DNA of 64,000 nt from Fonsecaea monophora (GCF_001642475.1 NW_019173970.1:1-64000); one strand, 5' to 3'. Shown: positions 20,937 to 33,944, counted from the first letter of the stretch. Notes: generated by a model not told the origin, from the sequence alone. A program made the numbers and translations.

Positions 20937-23900
20937 ATGTGGCCATCAACGTCACTCCTTTTCTCCTCCCTGGCTCTGCGATTTGCAGCAGCGAATGCCC
21001 AAGCTCTGGCCACTGTCACTTACGGACCTAGCGGACCTTGTCCAGTGCCATCCGTCACCAGCATCGTCGTTGTACAACCAGGCTACTACAGCTCTTTCTT
21101 TCAGTCAGCCTCGCAGATTGTGAATCTCTTTGGCAACGGTGATACGGTTACGATTCAAAATGCCCCGACGACGTACATTACAAACACATACATTACCACG
21201 ACCATCATCTCCACTATCACGAACGTCGTAAGCTCTTCAACCACGACGACTCCGTCTAGCAGCTCTTCCGGCTCTTCCAGCTTTCCCAGCCCTAGCAGCT
21301 CTAGCAGTGTGAGTGATGGACCGGTTACCACAACTGGAACTGCTGTTTCCTCGCCATCGACATCCGTTTCGATAACTTCCACCGTGACTTTGACCACGAC
21401 AGCTTCGGGGACTTCATCAACTTCTACCACGGAATTCACGCCTATTCCTCCTCCTGCTACGACACCAACCCCGCCACCGGTCCTAACTTCTACGTCGGTT
21501 GATGCGCAGGGAAACACAATCCTCATCCCGATTACGCAGCCACCACTGGTTCTTGGCGAGGGGCTGCCATCAGGAACCGTGACAGATCTCCCATCATCAT
21601 CAGCCATCATTGTAGGCATTGCAGTTGCCGGTCTGGGTGGAGCGAAGGTGAAGAGACAGAACTCAGGCGCCCAAGCTTCTGAGTTACTTTCGGGGGATGA
21701 GGGCGGCTCCAGCAATGCGTGTGACGTTGCCGTCAGGTATTTTCTACAACGCGGTCAACTGACAAATGGTACCGATGTGGTCGGCCGCAACACCACCGAC
21801 TCTTTCGCCCTCATAACACCTGATCCCGATACCAATAATGTCACCACCGTGTTTTCGTTTGTTGATGGTATTCTGAACTGGGATTCGGCCGACCAAGGTG
21901 CTGCCACCTTCTATCGCTGTGGTGATAACAAGGTGTGGGCTGGATTTCCGTCTCCTCCTCGGCCTGATTGCTACAACGTCACCCTGGGCGGCATTGTTGC
22001 TAGTGCTTGCCCGGTCCCTTTCCGGGACCCGGACGCTACTGCCTCATCAACGACTAGCTCTTCCAGCACTCCAACTTCAACAGATGTGCCGACCACGACC
22101 CCCGAGACTACAACAACCCCCGAGGTGACTACAACTCCTGAAGCAACTACAACTCCTGAGGAGACGACAACCCCCGATGCCACTACAACCCCTGAAGTGA
22201 CCACGACTCCCGAGACGTCAACGACCCCAGCAGCGACTACAACCCCCGACGAGACGACAACTCCTGATGCAACGACAACTCCTGAGGAGACGACAACCCC
22301 CGATGCCACGACAACTCCTGAGGCAACTACAACTCCTGAACTGACCACGACTACAACTCCTGATTCGGAGAATCCGACATCGCCCACGACGACACCTGAA
22401 CCACCATCCTCGAGCGAGTCATCAGGTACTCCGTCTCCTTCGTCAAGTTCACCGCCGGTCGTCACAAGCTCTCTGTCACAGACTAGCCAACCTCCCGTGG
22501 TTTCAACCACCTCAAATGCGCCGCCGGTGACTACGGGACCCGTATTCACTAGCTCTCCATCATCTGCTTCGACAGGGACGAGCTCAACAAACGTAGGGCC
22601 TGCGCAATCCAGCTCGACCAGTGTTGTCCCTGCACAGTCAAGTTCAAGTATTGCCACGAGCCGGTCAAGCTCTACGAGTATTCTTGTGCAATCCAGCACG
22701 ACTGCTATAGTCCCAACAACACCTGTTGTGACCACCAGCGGCACCACAGGTGGACCAAGCTCTACATCGCCTGCCGTCCAAAGTACAAACCCCGGTAGCT
22801 CGGTATTGCCTTCCTCTAGTGCAGCCCAGAGTACGAGCAATCCCAGCTCGACGACTTCAGCAGGTATAGTGTCTTCCTCTCCTTCCTCATCCACTGTCAT
22901 CCCCAGTCCAAGCACTACATCCCTGTCCTCAAGCAACAACCCTGTGGTACCAACTACATCGTCCTCAGTACTGGTAGCTGGTACTTCATCTTCGACAAAT
23001 GCAGCTACGACAGCTGGTGCTACTTCATCTCCAGCCACTACACTCGGTGAATCAAGCACAAGTTCATTAGCAGCAAGCTCCCCGTCGACAAGTACTGCTG
23101 TAATCAACCCTACGACGACAAACCCGATACCGACGACGAATCCATTACCGACGACTTCTTCAAGCCCGAGCTCTATGACTACAAGCACTTTGGTCACTAC
23201 TCCGGTGCCGACAACAGCACAAGGAACAACTCAAACCTCGATTGTAGGATCTCCTACAACGAGTAACGCCGCTACATCCACTGCCATTGGTGGCACGACT
23301 AGTGCCAGCTCTGTTGTAAGCTCTGGTACGTCTTTCATTGTAGCGTCCACAAGTTCTTCTAGTCCTTCTACATCTCTCCCCGGTCCGTCCTCAACCTTGG
23401 ATACCTCAAACAGCACTCCTGCTGGTTCGACTGTGCTTCAGACGACTGCGCCTTCGTCTACCACGTTGATGACCTCTGGACCACCTGGCACTACATCGTC
23501 AGTTCTTGTCACCTCAGTTGCCACGTCTTCGGCAGCTGTACCTACGACAGTTGTTTCATCAAGTTCTACTCCGAGCACGAGTGCCATTGGTACTACGACC
23601 CTCAGTAATGCTTCCGCTGGGACAACATCAACGGGTGGGAGCACCGCGGTCTCATCAGCACCTACAGCCTCTTCAGTTTCCTCTACTGCAGGCGGCGTCA
23701 CCACCACCAATAATGCTGGGGCATCCTCGACAACGACGGCGTCAAGCTCGTCAAGATCGACTACCACGCCTTCATCCTCACCAGGCACTTCGGGAACATC
23801 ATCCATGGGTGCGTCAAATGTCATTCTCCATCTAATTCTGTCATCCGTCCCCTCTCCGACTCTTCTTGTTCTGGTCCCCCTGAAAGGCGATTCCTTTGCG

Positions 23901-26039
23901 CTTTCCGAGCTACTTCTTGAGGCCCAACTATACGAAGTCCTAGTGCGGTGATCAACGAAAGCTTTTCTCCTGATTTCCAGGTTCGAAGCTCTTGTAACGA
24001 CACCACTATGAGATATTTGTTATCAGTTGTTGGCTGAGCACGCCCTGGCTAGGTGTCACACCTCAATCTTCGGGCCAATCCTACGACATGTCCAGTGGTA
24101 GAAAGGACAGAAGAGCAATTGTTCCTGCATATTGACTTTGTTACTGGATGATTGCTGTGAATGTTGGCTAACGTGGTTTGATGAATTAGCTTCCTCGTCT
24201 TCTGGAACATCTGCGAACTCTCTGGGGACCACGTCAACGACCTCTGTCAATCAAGTCACGACATCAAATTCTCCATCTTCTTCGCCTCCAGCATCGAGCT
24301 CCACAACTTCTACAGGTGCTGCAACAACGACTACAGGTGCCACAGGTTCTACCACGACCAATGCGGCCAGTTCGAGCTCGGGCCCAACTACCTCGAGCAC
24401 AAGCTCGACAGCGTCTACCTCGGCTGTGGGGACATCTACTACCACAACAGGCAGCGCCGGGACGAGTTCTTCTTCCACGGGCTCGACAACGTCAAGTACT
24501 TCCAGCACTACGAGTGTTGCTGGTACAGGCTCGACGAGCTCGACCACCGGCACGGCCTCGGGATCTGCCAGTACGGGGTCGACCGGATCAACGACCTCTA
24601 GCGTTACCACGTCGACCGTAACGAGCTCGACGGGACAAATTAGTACTTCTACTCCCTTTTCTACAACTGCCTCTAGTGTATCGTCGTTTTCCACTTCTAC
24701 CTCGGGTTTACTGACTTCGATTTCTGTAGCATCCTCGTCGACGACATCCGTCGCACCGTCCTCGGCACCATCCACGACTACTGCGCAAGCCACGACAGTT
24801 TTGACGACGACTACGTTGTCGCCGCCCTCCACAGCCAGTAGTTCAACTGCCCCAGCTACGACCACTACTCCCGCGGCCAGTAGCAGTAGTCCCGGAGGCA
24901 GCCCAACCAGTGTCACGACCACCTACGCCCCACCACCACCTCCGAACTACTCAGTTCTAGCTGTGCCAGTCGCACTCAGTTCCGTCGCGCAGGCAGCTGT
25001 GGGCACCTTGTGCTCTGGAGTCAATGTCAGTCCGGCGGTTAGCCAGCCACTGCCCGTGACCACTGGTGCCTATAACTACCAAAAGGTGCAGCTGAACAGC
25101 TACCCAAGTGTTTATGAGGTCGAATGCTGGATGAATGCCGGCAGCACGGGTGGAACGGTTACTAACATGCCCGGGCAATACTTCTCGCTTGAGAGCTGTA
25201 TGGACGCCTGCTCGGCCGCTGGACCTGGGTCGTGCCTTGTTGCTTACTGGGCCTCGACCACCAGGATCTGCTCCCTTTACAGCAGGGTCAACAATGGTGG
25301 CTCACCTAGCTTGGCTGGTGGACAGTCCCCAGCCAAGATTGTGGGCAGTGGCGTTCGAACCGCAAGACTCCTCACTGGTCAACCAGTGCCGAATGTGGTG
25401 GACGCAACCTATCTCCTGGCTCCTGGTGCTGACTTGGGTCTTTGCACCAACAACAACTACCACTTGACCTTTATCGGGGTGTACTACAACGGCGCCAGTG
25501 GGACAGGGCCTGCTACGATCAACGTGAACCGGGACAACATCTGGTACGCGTCTTGCGGAGCCTCATTCCAGAACGCTCAATCGGGGGTCCAAATTACGCC
25601 AGTTTATTCCATCGGGACACCGCTTTTCGGTTTTACCTCTGCTCCAACGACGCCGGACGACTGCGCCCGAGTCTGTCAATCATATCACAGCGCCTTCCTG
25701 CTCGCGGGCAACACCGGGATTGACTGCAACCTGTGGCAGTTCGTCCCTGCAGCCAGCACCCAATGTCAGCTATATCCCTCCAATGCCGGCGTTGTATCTG
25801 GCTCGAACCCGGCCACGCTGAAAGACGGACAAAACAATAACATCTTCGCCGCTGGGCTTCTTCGGGGCAATTCAGGGACGGAATTCTCGTCGCAGGCCCA
25901 ATACAAGAAGCGATCTCTCGCTGGGCGTATGGAGTATAATCGGCGACATGCTCGGGATTCTCTGATCGACGATGGAAGTATCCCGGATGTCATCCTCAAG
26001 CTCGACAGGAGGACCGGGAACTGGACCGAAGTCTTGTGA
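20937..26039 (+). CDS. large secreted mucin-like cell-surface protein with Apple/PAN-like C-terminus
   Basis: Exons 20937-23808 and 24190-26039 (intron 381 nt, GTGCGT...GCTAAC...AATTAG, phase 1); 1573 aa. ATG 20937 starts a signal peptide (MWPSTSLLFSSLALRFAAANA). Residues about 25-365 form an N-terminal globular region with Cys pairs, preceded by a Ser/Thr linker and containing a dibasic KR Kex2-like site (VKRQNSG). From about 365 to 1330 the chain is Ser/Thr/Pro-rich, including a 6-residue tandem repeat (TTTPEx). The final 330 residues contain two Cys-rich segments of Apple/PAN type (SLESCMDACSAAGPGSCLVA, DDCARVCQSYHSAF). No GPI signal is visible at the end (NWTEVL). The role is probably adhesion or wall structure, by architecture only. 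The long intron has no internal exon that I could support. Confidence 0.8.
22095..22365 (+). repeat. 18-bp tandem repeat encoding the hexapeptide TTTPEx
   Basis: Roughly fourteen in-frame units encode TTTP followed by Glu or Asp and a variable residue (Val, Ala, Glu, Thr, Leu). DNA copies differ mainly at third positions, with exact longer blocks repeated (for example the stretches around 22150 and 22275). Such coding minisatellites expand and contract, changing the O-glycosylated stalk length of wall proteins. Confidence 0.85.
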
Positions 26040-26093
26040 TGGAAGTTTGAGACGGAGCACACTTGTTGCTGGTGGTAGGGGGGGAGCCCAGGC

Positions 26094-26144
26094 GGTGATT
26101 TGGGCAATAAGCGGTGATTTGGGCATTTTGTGGTGATTTGGGCA
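26094..26144. repeat. three direct repeats, 19-bp period
   Basis: The 13-bp core GGTGATTTGGGCA occurs at 26094, 26113 and 26132, exactly 19 bp apart, about 55 bp after the stop codon of the mucin-like gene. The spacers between copies differ. Confidence 0.85.
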
Positions 26145-26733
26145 CTTGTGGGATGGGGATCAAACCATGTACGAGGCTACTTGTACTTTTCGTTCTGTGG
26201 GGATTCTCTAAAGTTTCTGGCTGAATGGAAACACTAGCAAGGAATCCATTCTTTGGGGCTTGATAGGGGATGCTCGTTCTAATACATTTTGTGATTTGAC
26301 TGCAGGAAATGTCGTGTTGGTTGTTATGGTTATACCGACTTTGTAGACTTGTTCCTCGAATCCCTGGCTCTTGGCCACATAACTTTTTAGTCCTTGAATA
26401 TTCGCCTATTGTGAACTTCCAACGGGTCGATGAGCGGCCCTCTAACCGAGATGAATTTATGCTTTTTGGCATTAATGGTTCGTATTCGTGATCGTATTCG
26501 TCGAAACCCACGAATCCCAAGCCCGACCCGCATCTAATGCGCATGCGGACGAGTCACGATCCTCTCTCACTTGTACTTTTCTGGGCAGCCAGGCAACATC
26601 TTGCCATATCATCCTCTCCTATTCTTCTCCCCACCATGAATGAAGTCTTCTCTTCCCTCTGACAACATGTTTAATAACCACTGACTGAGATTCCCAGGTG
26701 GAGAAAAGACACCTCGAGACAGACTGTTCCGAG

Positions 26734-26766
26734 TTCGAGGCAGATTCGAGGCAGATTCGAGGCAGA
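26734..26766. repeat. three perfect 11-bp direct repeats
   Basis: TTCGAGGCAGA is repeated head to tail at 26734, 26745 and 26756, about 290 bp upstream of the ABC transporter start. The 11-bp period is close to one helical turn, so the copies face the same side of the DNA. Confidence 0.85.
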
Positions 26767-27057
26767 CTCTGTACCGAACAGACACTTGCAAACCACGGCT
26801 TTCCTACTGGGTCAACCAAACTCATCCCTGTACCAACACACATGGGTAGACGTCCTCACACCCCTCGTCCTGTGTTTTGAACCAACGAAATTGCCATGGC
26901 TCCTCTGTACGAGTAAGCTTTGATTGTGGGGTTGAGAGGACCTTACTCCTATCCTTACTGTTAGTTGCCATTATCATGTCGAACTGGAACAGTTAAAAAG
27001 GACTTTGACGCCGGCCGAATAAGGAGGACTTGAATCTAACACATTGCGATATTGACA

Positions 27058-30000
27058 ATGAGCACCATAGACGAGCAGGCGCCTGTCGCCGATACCAAAG
27101 TCGCCAGTACGCTGGTTGCCGAAGACACTGCCATCACGGTCAAGACGGACGAAAAGAAGCCTGAAAAGACGGAGCGACCTCCTTTCTCGAACTACTGGGT
27201 GTGTCGTCGCTGGTTTTCTAGGTTTGCAAGAGTCTACTGACGCTGCTTAGCGAATACTGTCTTTCCGCACGAGAAGAGATGGAGTTGCGCTGTGTATCAG
27301 TTGTCTATGTGCCGTTGGGTCCGGCACGGTAAGTGGTCTTGATCATCTTCGCATTCCAGGTCTGATGCATTGCCAGGCACTTCCGCTCATGAACATCGTC
27401 TTTGGAGATCTAGTCAAAGATTTCAATGGCTATTTCTTACCGAATTCGACGGTGACCGAGGGTCAATTCAAATCAGCCATCAACAAGAACTCGTACGTTT
27501 TGAGGGCTGGTTACCTCCAAAAGATGCATATGCTGATCATGGCAGTCTATACCTTGTCTATTTGTTCATTGGCAGGTTTGTGTTGACGTATATCTCGACG
27601 GTGAGCCCTCTGAAGAGACCACTTCTGTATGCTGGTGTCGATGCCCCGTTACTGACAGTCGCAGTTCTGTTTCCGCATCACCGGCCTACGTATCTCTGCC
27701 AGACTGCGACTTTCCTACCTCCAGTCGCTCTTCTCCCAGCCCATCAAGAAGCTCGATGAAGTCTCGGCCGGCACCGTCGCCAACACCATCACAGCTTCGT
27801 CCAATGTCATCCAAGTCAGTATCTCGGATAAACTCCACTCACTGTTCATGGCTGTGGCTCTGATTATTGCAGCCTATGCCATTGCTTTTCGATACTCGCC
27901 ACTTCTCACGCTCGTCGCAAGCTCCTCCATGGTCTTCGTCGTCATCGTCTACAGCATTACAACCCCTTTCTTGATCAAGAAAGTGGCCGAGGTCGAAAAG
28001 GCGGATGCAAAAGCTGCTTCAATAGCCGGGGAAGTCTTTAGTTCCATTCGCGCCGTTTTCGCGCTGGGCGCAGAAAAGACCCTGACCAAGAGATACGATG
28101 CAGCCGTCGACGAGTCGCAAAGGTGCGGGCTCGCCACGTCACCGCTGTTTGGCCTTCAGGTAGCCCCTGGCTTTTTCGCCATGTACGCGAGCTTTGCGCT
28201 CTCCTTCTGGTTCGGACTCAAGCAATTTCGGGAAGGCCATATTGACAACATTGGCACTGTCGTCACGTATGTCCTCCTGCCATCACATTCAGCCGCTGCT
28301 AAATAAACTAACAGGGTGTTCTTTTCGGTCATGATCGTAATGGCTCTGTTGGGAGTCCTAGCCACGCCCATCATGGCGATCACGAAGGCGATCGGCTCCT
28401 CGACTGAGTTCTTCTCCATGATTGATGCTCCCAGAGTCTCGTATGAGGGTGTTGCTGAACCCGACGTGTCGGCACACAACGACATCGAATTCGACAACGT
28501 CAACTTTGCCTATCCCAGTCGTCCCAAAGTCCAGGTCTTGAAAGGGTTCAATGCTCTCTTTAGGAAGGGCAAGACAACTGCTTTAGTAGGCCCTTCAGGA
28601 TCGGGAAAGAGCACTATCGTGGCTTTGCTGGAACGTTGGTATGAGCTGGATGGAGATGATCTTGAAAAGAACGAAGCCACACCTGCCGCCGAGACGACGG
28701 AGAAGGACGAGGAGCGACCGCCCAAAAACGAGGGCCTGATCTCGATTGGTGGCCAAGATATCAAGGGCACCAGTCTGAAGTGGTGGAGATCACAGATTGG
28801 CCTGGTCCAACAAGAACCGTTCTTGTTCAACGACACCGTCTTCAAGAACGTTGCGTGCGGGCTGAATGGGACGGCGTGGGAGAAGGATGACGATGCAGCC
28901 AAGCAGAAGAGAGTCGAGAAGGCCTGTCAAGAAGCCTTTGCGGACGAATTCATCCGTCAACTCCCTGACGTGAGTGATTTTTTACCACTATGCTTGTTGG
29001 CCACAATACTGACGTAGGGGGTAGGGCTATCAAACACGAGTCGGGGAGAGCGGTATCAAGTTGAGTGGCGGACAACGGCAGCGCCTTGCCATCGCCCGCA
29101 GCATCATCCGTGAGCCTGCGATCTTGATCCTGGACGAGGCCACGAGTTCGATCGACGTGCGCGGCGAGCGGATCGTGCAGAAAGCCCTGGACCAGGTGTC
29201 CAAGAACCGGACGACGATCGTGATTGCTCACCGCCTCTCCACTATCCGCAAGGCCGACAACATCATCGTCATGCGCGACGGACGGAAGATGGAGGAGGGT
29301 ACACACCACGACCTCGTCGCGATCCCCGACGGAATCTACGCGGGTCTCGTGCACGCACAACAGCTCGAGGCCGAGACAGCCCCTCCGACAAACGATGCCA
29401 TTGAGGCGTCCGAAATAGAACAGCTTGAGAGAAAGGACACGGCTGCCTCGGCCAAGCCGCAGGGAGAGAGCACTGCGGGCTACAAAAACAGGGGCTTCGT
29501 CATGTCCGTCGGCCGAATATTGTACGAGCAGCAGAAATACTGGGGTATTTATGTTTTGGTTGTGATTTCAGCCATGGGGGCAGGCTGTAAGTTTCGAGCT
29601 ATTCCATTGACACACGGATGCTAGGGGCAGGCAGAGACTAACGAACATGAAACAGCGGCCTTCTCACTTCAAAGCTGGATCTTCGCCCAGCTGATGGAGG
29701 TCTTTACCTTTACGGGCCAAAAGTTGAAGGACAGAGGCGACTTTTGGTCCTTGATGTTCTTCATCCTCGCTTTAGGAATGCTAGTGGCCTATGCCACCCT
29801 TGGGTTTTTTTCCAGCCATATCTCCGTGGTAAGTCAGGGGGTTGTTCAACTTGTGCATAAAGAGAGTTCATGGCTTGCTGGGATGCTAACGAACCAACGC
29901 AGCTTGTATCGTCCGTCTATCGGCGCGAACACTTTGCAAATCTCCTCCGGAATCCTGTCTCGTACTTCGACGCTGAAGGCAACGCCTCGGGATCACTCAT

Positions 30001-31608
30001 GGCCCGTCTGGCCACCGACTTCAAGCTCCTCGCCGAAGTGTTCGGCCTCAACGGCGCTTTCCCCTTGGTGTCCTTCTTCAACATGGCCGGCTGTATCATT
30101 ATCTCCTTCTACTTTGGCTGGAAGTTGACCTTGGTGACGTTCTTCTCGGCCATGCCCGTCGTCATAGTCGCCGCCTTTATCCGGGTCAAATACGAGGTCC
30201 AGTTCGAGGAGTGGAACGCAAAAGTCTTTGCGCACAGCTCGCAATTTGCGACGGAAGCGGTCGGCGCCTTTCGGACCGTTACCTCGTTGACCATGGAAGA
30301 CTCGATCCTCAACAAATACTCTGATCTGCTGCAGGAGCAGATTCGAGACGCGACTCGCCGAGCGACCCATGGCTGTATTGTCTTTGCCCTGTCGGACAGT
30401 ATCGAGCTCTGTGCCATGGCCCTGACTTTCTGGTGAGACTTATTTTCTTACGTTTGTTCTACAAAGAGACGGATTGGCTGACAAAGATCCTTTTCTTTCT
30501 AGGTACGGCGGACAACTTTTGGCTTCGCGTGAATACAACATCATCCAGTTCTTCCTCATCTACTCGGCAATCGTGCAAGGCGCACAAGGCACTGGCCAGT
30601 TCTTGAGTATCTCGCCCAACGTTGCGAAAGCCACCGGGGCAGCCAACCGTATTCTGGGATCTCGATACATTGGGGACGAAGATACCAAAATGTATGGCGT
30701 GGGGACGCCGTTGCCACCAAGCGAAAAGAGGACAGGGGCCAACGTCGAGTTCAAGGACGTCGGCTTCAAGTATCCTACCCGGGAAACCCCCATCTACCGC
30801 AACCTCAATCTGTCGATCGAGAGCGGGCAGTTCGTGGCCTTTGTGGGTCCATCAGGTTGTGGTAAGACCACAGTGATCTCGCTGCTGGAGCGATTTTACG
30901 AGCCCGTCTCGGGCACCATCACCTTCAACGACCGCAACCTCAGAGACATTGAGATGGTGTCGTACCGCCGCGCGCTGTCGCTGGTGGCGCAAGAACCTAA
31001 GCTCTTTGACGGCACGATCCGCGAGAACCTGGTGCTGGGCCTCGAGGGCGAAGAGGTCGCGGAAGAAGACATCGTGCGGGCCTGCAAGGACGCCGAGATC
31101 TACGACTTCATCATCTCGCTGCCCGACGGCTTCGGCACGCCGCTGGGGATCAACACGCAGACGTCGCTGAGCGGCGGGCAGAAGCAGCGGCTGTGTCTGG
31201 CACGTGCGCTGCTGCGCAAGCCGTCGCTGTTGCTCCTCGACGAAGCCACGTCCAGCCTCGACTCGCAGTCGGAGAAGCTCGTGCAGGGCGCGATCGAGCG
31301 GCTGGTGGGACAGCGCAGCATGACTGTCATCGCAGTGGCACACCGTCTGGCGACGGTACAAAAGGCCGATGTGATTTTTGTGTTTGGCGAGAGCGAGGCC
31401 GGCCGGGGCTCGAGGATCTTGGAACGCGGGACGCACAAGGAACTGTTGAGCCGGCGGGGCGCGTACTGGCAGATGGTAAGTTTTCTCTGTCTTATTTTTT
31501 TTCTCCCAACACTGTGTTCTTTTTGTAAGAGGTTTATGGTTCGCTAACGAGATGGGGACACTGTCCCCGTGTTATTGCCAGTGCCAGGAACAAGCTCTCG
31601 ATCGATGA
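27058..31608 (+). CDS. ABCB (MDR/P-glycoprotein-type) full transporter
   Basis: Eleven exons, all phases consistent: 27058-27198, 27251-27328, 27377-27492, 27546-27600, 27665-28266, 28315-28969, 29025-29586, 29656-29828, 29903-30432, 30503-31475, 31582-31608; 1303 aa. TMD1 precedes NBD1 with Walker A GPSGSGKST (about 424), signature LSGGQRQR and Walker B ILILDEATSS. TMD2 is followed by NBD2 with GPSGCGKTT (about 1086), LSGGQKQR and LLLLDEATSS. All ATP-binding motifs are intact. NBD1 has a charged insertion of about 30 residues between Walker A and the Q-loop. The last exon encodes only CQEQALDR, a typical ABCB ending that is missed if read through. The frame is open from a TTG two codons upstream; ATG 27058 is the start. 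Probable plasma-membrane efflux pump; substrates unknown. Confidence 0.93.
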
Positions 31609-33944
31609 CCGTAAAAAAAAGGGGAGGAGACGATGAAGAACCTGGCAGGCACGGAAAGGGGACATGGGCAGAGCGGGGTTTTGTTTCTCTTGCCCTTGGG
31701 ATATACCTATATATATACACACACCCATCCGTCCCTTTTCTGGTTGCCGGACAGCCTCATGACGTGGTTGGGCGAATGTGCACCCAGTCGTGCTTGGTGC
31801 TGTTGGTGCGCTGTACCCATTACCTGTACAGATATATAAATGACCACTCACTCAGTCCGTACCAAATACTAAATCCCAAATCCCAATGCCAACGACTAAC
31901 GACTAAACGACAAATGACAAATGACAAACGACACAAGGTCAAATATATATTTCCTCCCACATACTTGAAAGCGGTGGGGATTTTATCCTAGGTGCCTGCT
32001 TTGTACTCTGTGCATACATACATCGTACATTCTCCTCCTTTTCGTTTCAATTTGACACCAACGACCCTGCCTACCTATTATCTACTTGGGAGTACCGAGT
32101 ATAGGACCTCTGTCCCCACCCACTGGTTCCTCGCTGGTACTGGTACTGATACTGGTGTTGGTGGACACGGGGCAGGGGTACGGGTCCCACGGGATACTGG
32201 TGAATGGGTACGGCACGGACGGCGGGGTACGGAGTTATGTACGAGGTACCTCGTACCAGGTGTTACTCCGCAGAAGTTACGCGGCGAGGTACCTAACCTA
32301 TGTGTGCCTGTACCTGTTGGGTTGTCTGTGTGTGGGGTTGGGACTGGTCTATTCGTCTACAGTACCTTCTAGCCTTCTAGCCTTCTGGTCTCCCACCTCC
32401 CACCTCCCACCTGTCCTTGGATGGTACCATCAGGTACTTTGGGTCGTAGAATAGAAAACCGGAGAGGTAGGGAATCGATCGACCGACCGACGAGCAAGTG
32501 AGAGAGGCATGATGCCTGTCCATCATCACCTGTATCTCTCGAAAGTAGCCCCTCGTGGTACCGTCCTCCCGTCGCACTGCTATCCGTTTATCCATCCATC
32601 CCAAAGAACCGAGCACAACACCCAATTAACCAAAACCAAACAGAATCATCCGTCTATCCAGGGAGACACTGACAAAACCCCCCACGTCCAGCTCTCCCTC
32701 GTCCTCCTCTTCCATCCACTGTCGTGTTTTTTTCTTCCACCCCGAGACGAGACAAAACGGGACAAATCCAGACCATTTTCACCAAGCGGGACAACGGGCG
32801 GTGCTGGTATACCGCGTTGCGCGCAGGTCAAATGATTCGCGTGGGGGTGCGTCTCTGACTCTGCTCATGCGCCACGCCGCGCGACGAACTGGAGATCCGG
32901 CTCGCACAAGTACACGATCGTGGTGTGTATTGTGATTGAGCGAGTGAGCGACTGAGTGAGCGATTGTGTGTTCTGTGTTTGGAAGAACACGGGCTCGCTG
33001 ACCCTGTGTTGCGCGGCGCTTCCCCCCCTTCACCCCCAAATAACGAACCCCCACGAAATCTGCATTGCCGCCTTTTGCGATCGTATCTCGACAAGGATCA
33101 CCAAGATACGGACAAGTAGTACCGCGTCGCGCATGGTAGTTCAGATTCGGTTTCCCTCTCCACTCCATAATCGTATGTATAGCGTGGCCGGGCGGTGGGG
33201 CTGAAAATCGAGTCTCGTGCGAGGCGCTCGTATGCCTTGTGTGTCAGGGCCACGGGGCCCGCGAGGTTCGTTATCGTCCAAAGTTCGGCGCTGATATCCT
33301 AACACTAGCGCGAGGAAAGGGGCTGCACCCAGGCCTCAGGACTTGCGCGCCTCTTACTCGTCCAGATAAGATAGTAACCAAATCAGCTTACCCTGCCCAG
33401 TGCCGCGCGCCCACGCATATGCTGCATCGGGATGAGCCGACGTTCTTTCTGGCACAGAATCAAAATATCCTCCCACACCCCCCTTCTACCTTCTCGACCA
33501 TGTTCGAATTTTGTCGGTCGCGTAAGAGACACTCGGTCAGTCGACTTTGGCCGACCCGCTCAACCAGTGCCTGCCCGTCGAAGCAGCAGAGCCAAGGACT
33601 CGTTTCTCGCCGGGGAAAATGTTTTGCCTGAAAGTTTTTTTTTGGTAGACTGCGTCGGAGAGGCTGGCCTGCAGCCTTGCGACAATCGTGGTACTGCAAA
33701 AATCCCGAATTATGGATCTTTCGAGAAGCTTTGGTCCTCACAAGACATCCCGGGAGAGAATATCGCTGAGCGGTTGAGTTGCTCGGCGCGCGGTGCGGTG
33801 GGTGTAGATGCGCAGGTTACACACAAAACGCACCGAGAATATGTACCGCTGGGCCAAGTCGAGTGGTTGCGAGAAGTCGTAGTGTCCGTCTTCCACGTGT
33901 AGGTGAGAGGCGTCGTATTGAATTCGTGTTTCCTTGGTGTCGTG
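31609..33944. other. long convergent intergenic region, low complexity
   Basis: About 2.3 kb between two converging genes. It contains TA/CA microsatellite-like sequence near 31710, near-repeats of GGTACTGG/GTACGG between 32130 and 32290, short CT-rich direct repeats near 32370 and homopolymers. Open frames up to 156 codons have no recognisable motif. I see no gene that can be supported. Confidence 0.45.
32365..32412. repeat. two adjacent short tandem repeats
   Basis: CCTTCTAG-type units (three copies) run directly into three copies of CTCCCAC. Low-complexity slippage sequence inside the convergent intergenic region. Confidence 0.75.

Larger units (their letters stand above)
26040..27057. 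other. intergenic, ABC transporter promoter
   Basis: About 1 kb between two plus-strand genes. It holds two short direct-repeat arrays (listed separately) and no supported gene. Confidence 0.5.

Noticed and set aside
21971..23197. 408-codon minus-strand frame rich in Val/Gly/Glu
   Set aside because: It is the mirror of the ACN/TCN-rich Ser/Thr codons of the mucin-like gene. It has no natural domain and the plus-strand protein has a signal peptide and conserved ends.
24251..24922. 223-codon minus-strand frame
   Set aside because: Same composition shadow of the Ser/Thr-rich second exon.
30852..31436. 194-codon minus-strand frame in the ABC transporter NBD2
   Set aside because: Mirror of the NBD coding sequence, which has intact Walker and signature motifs.
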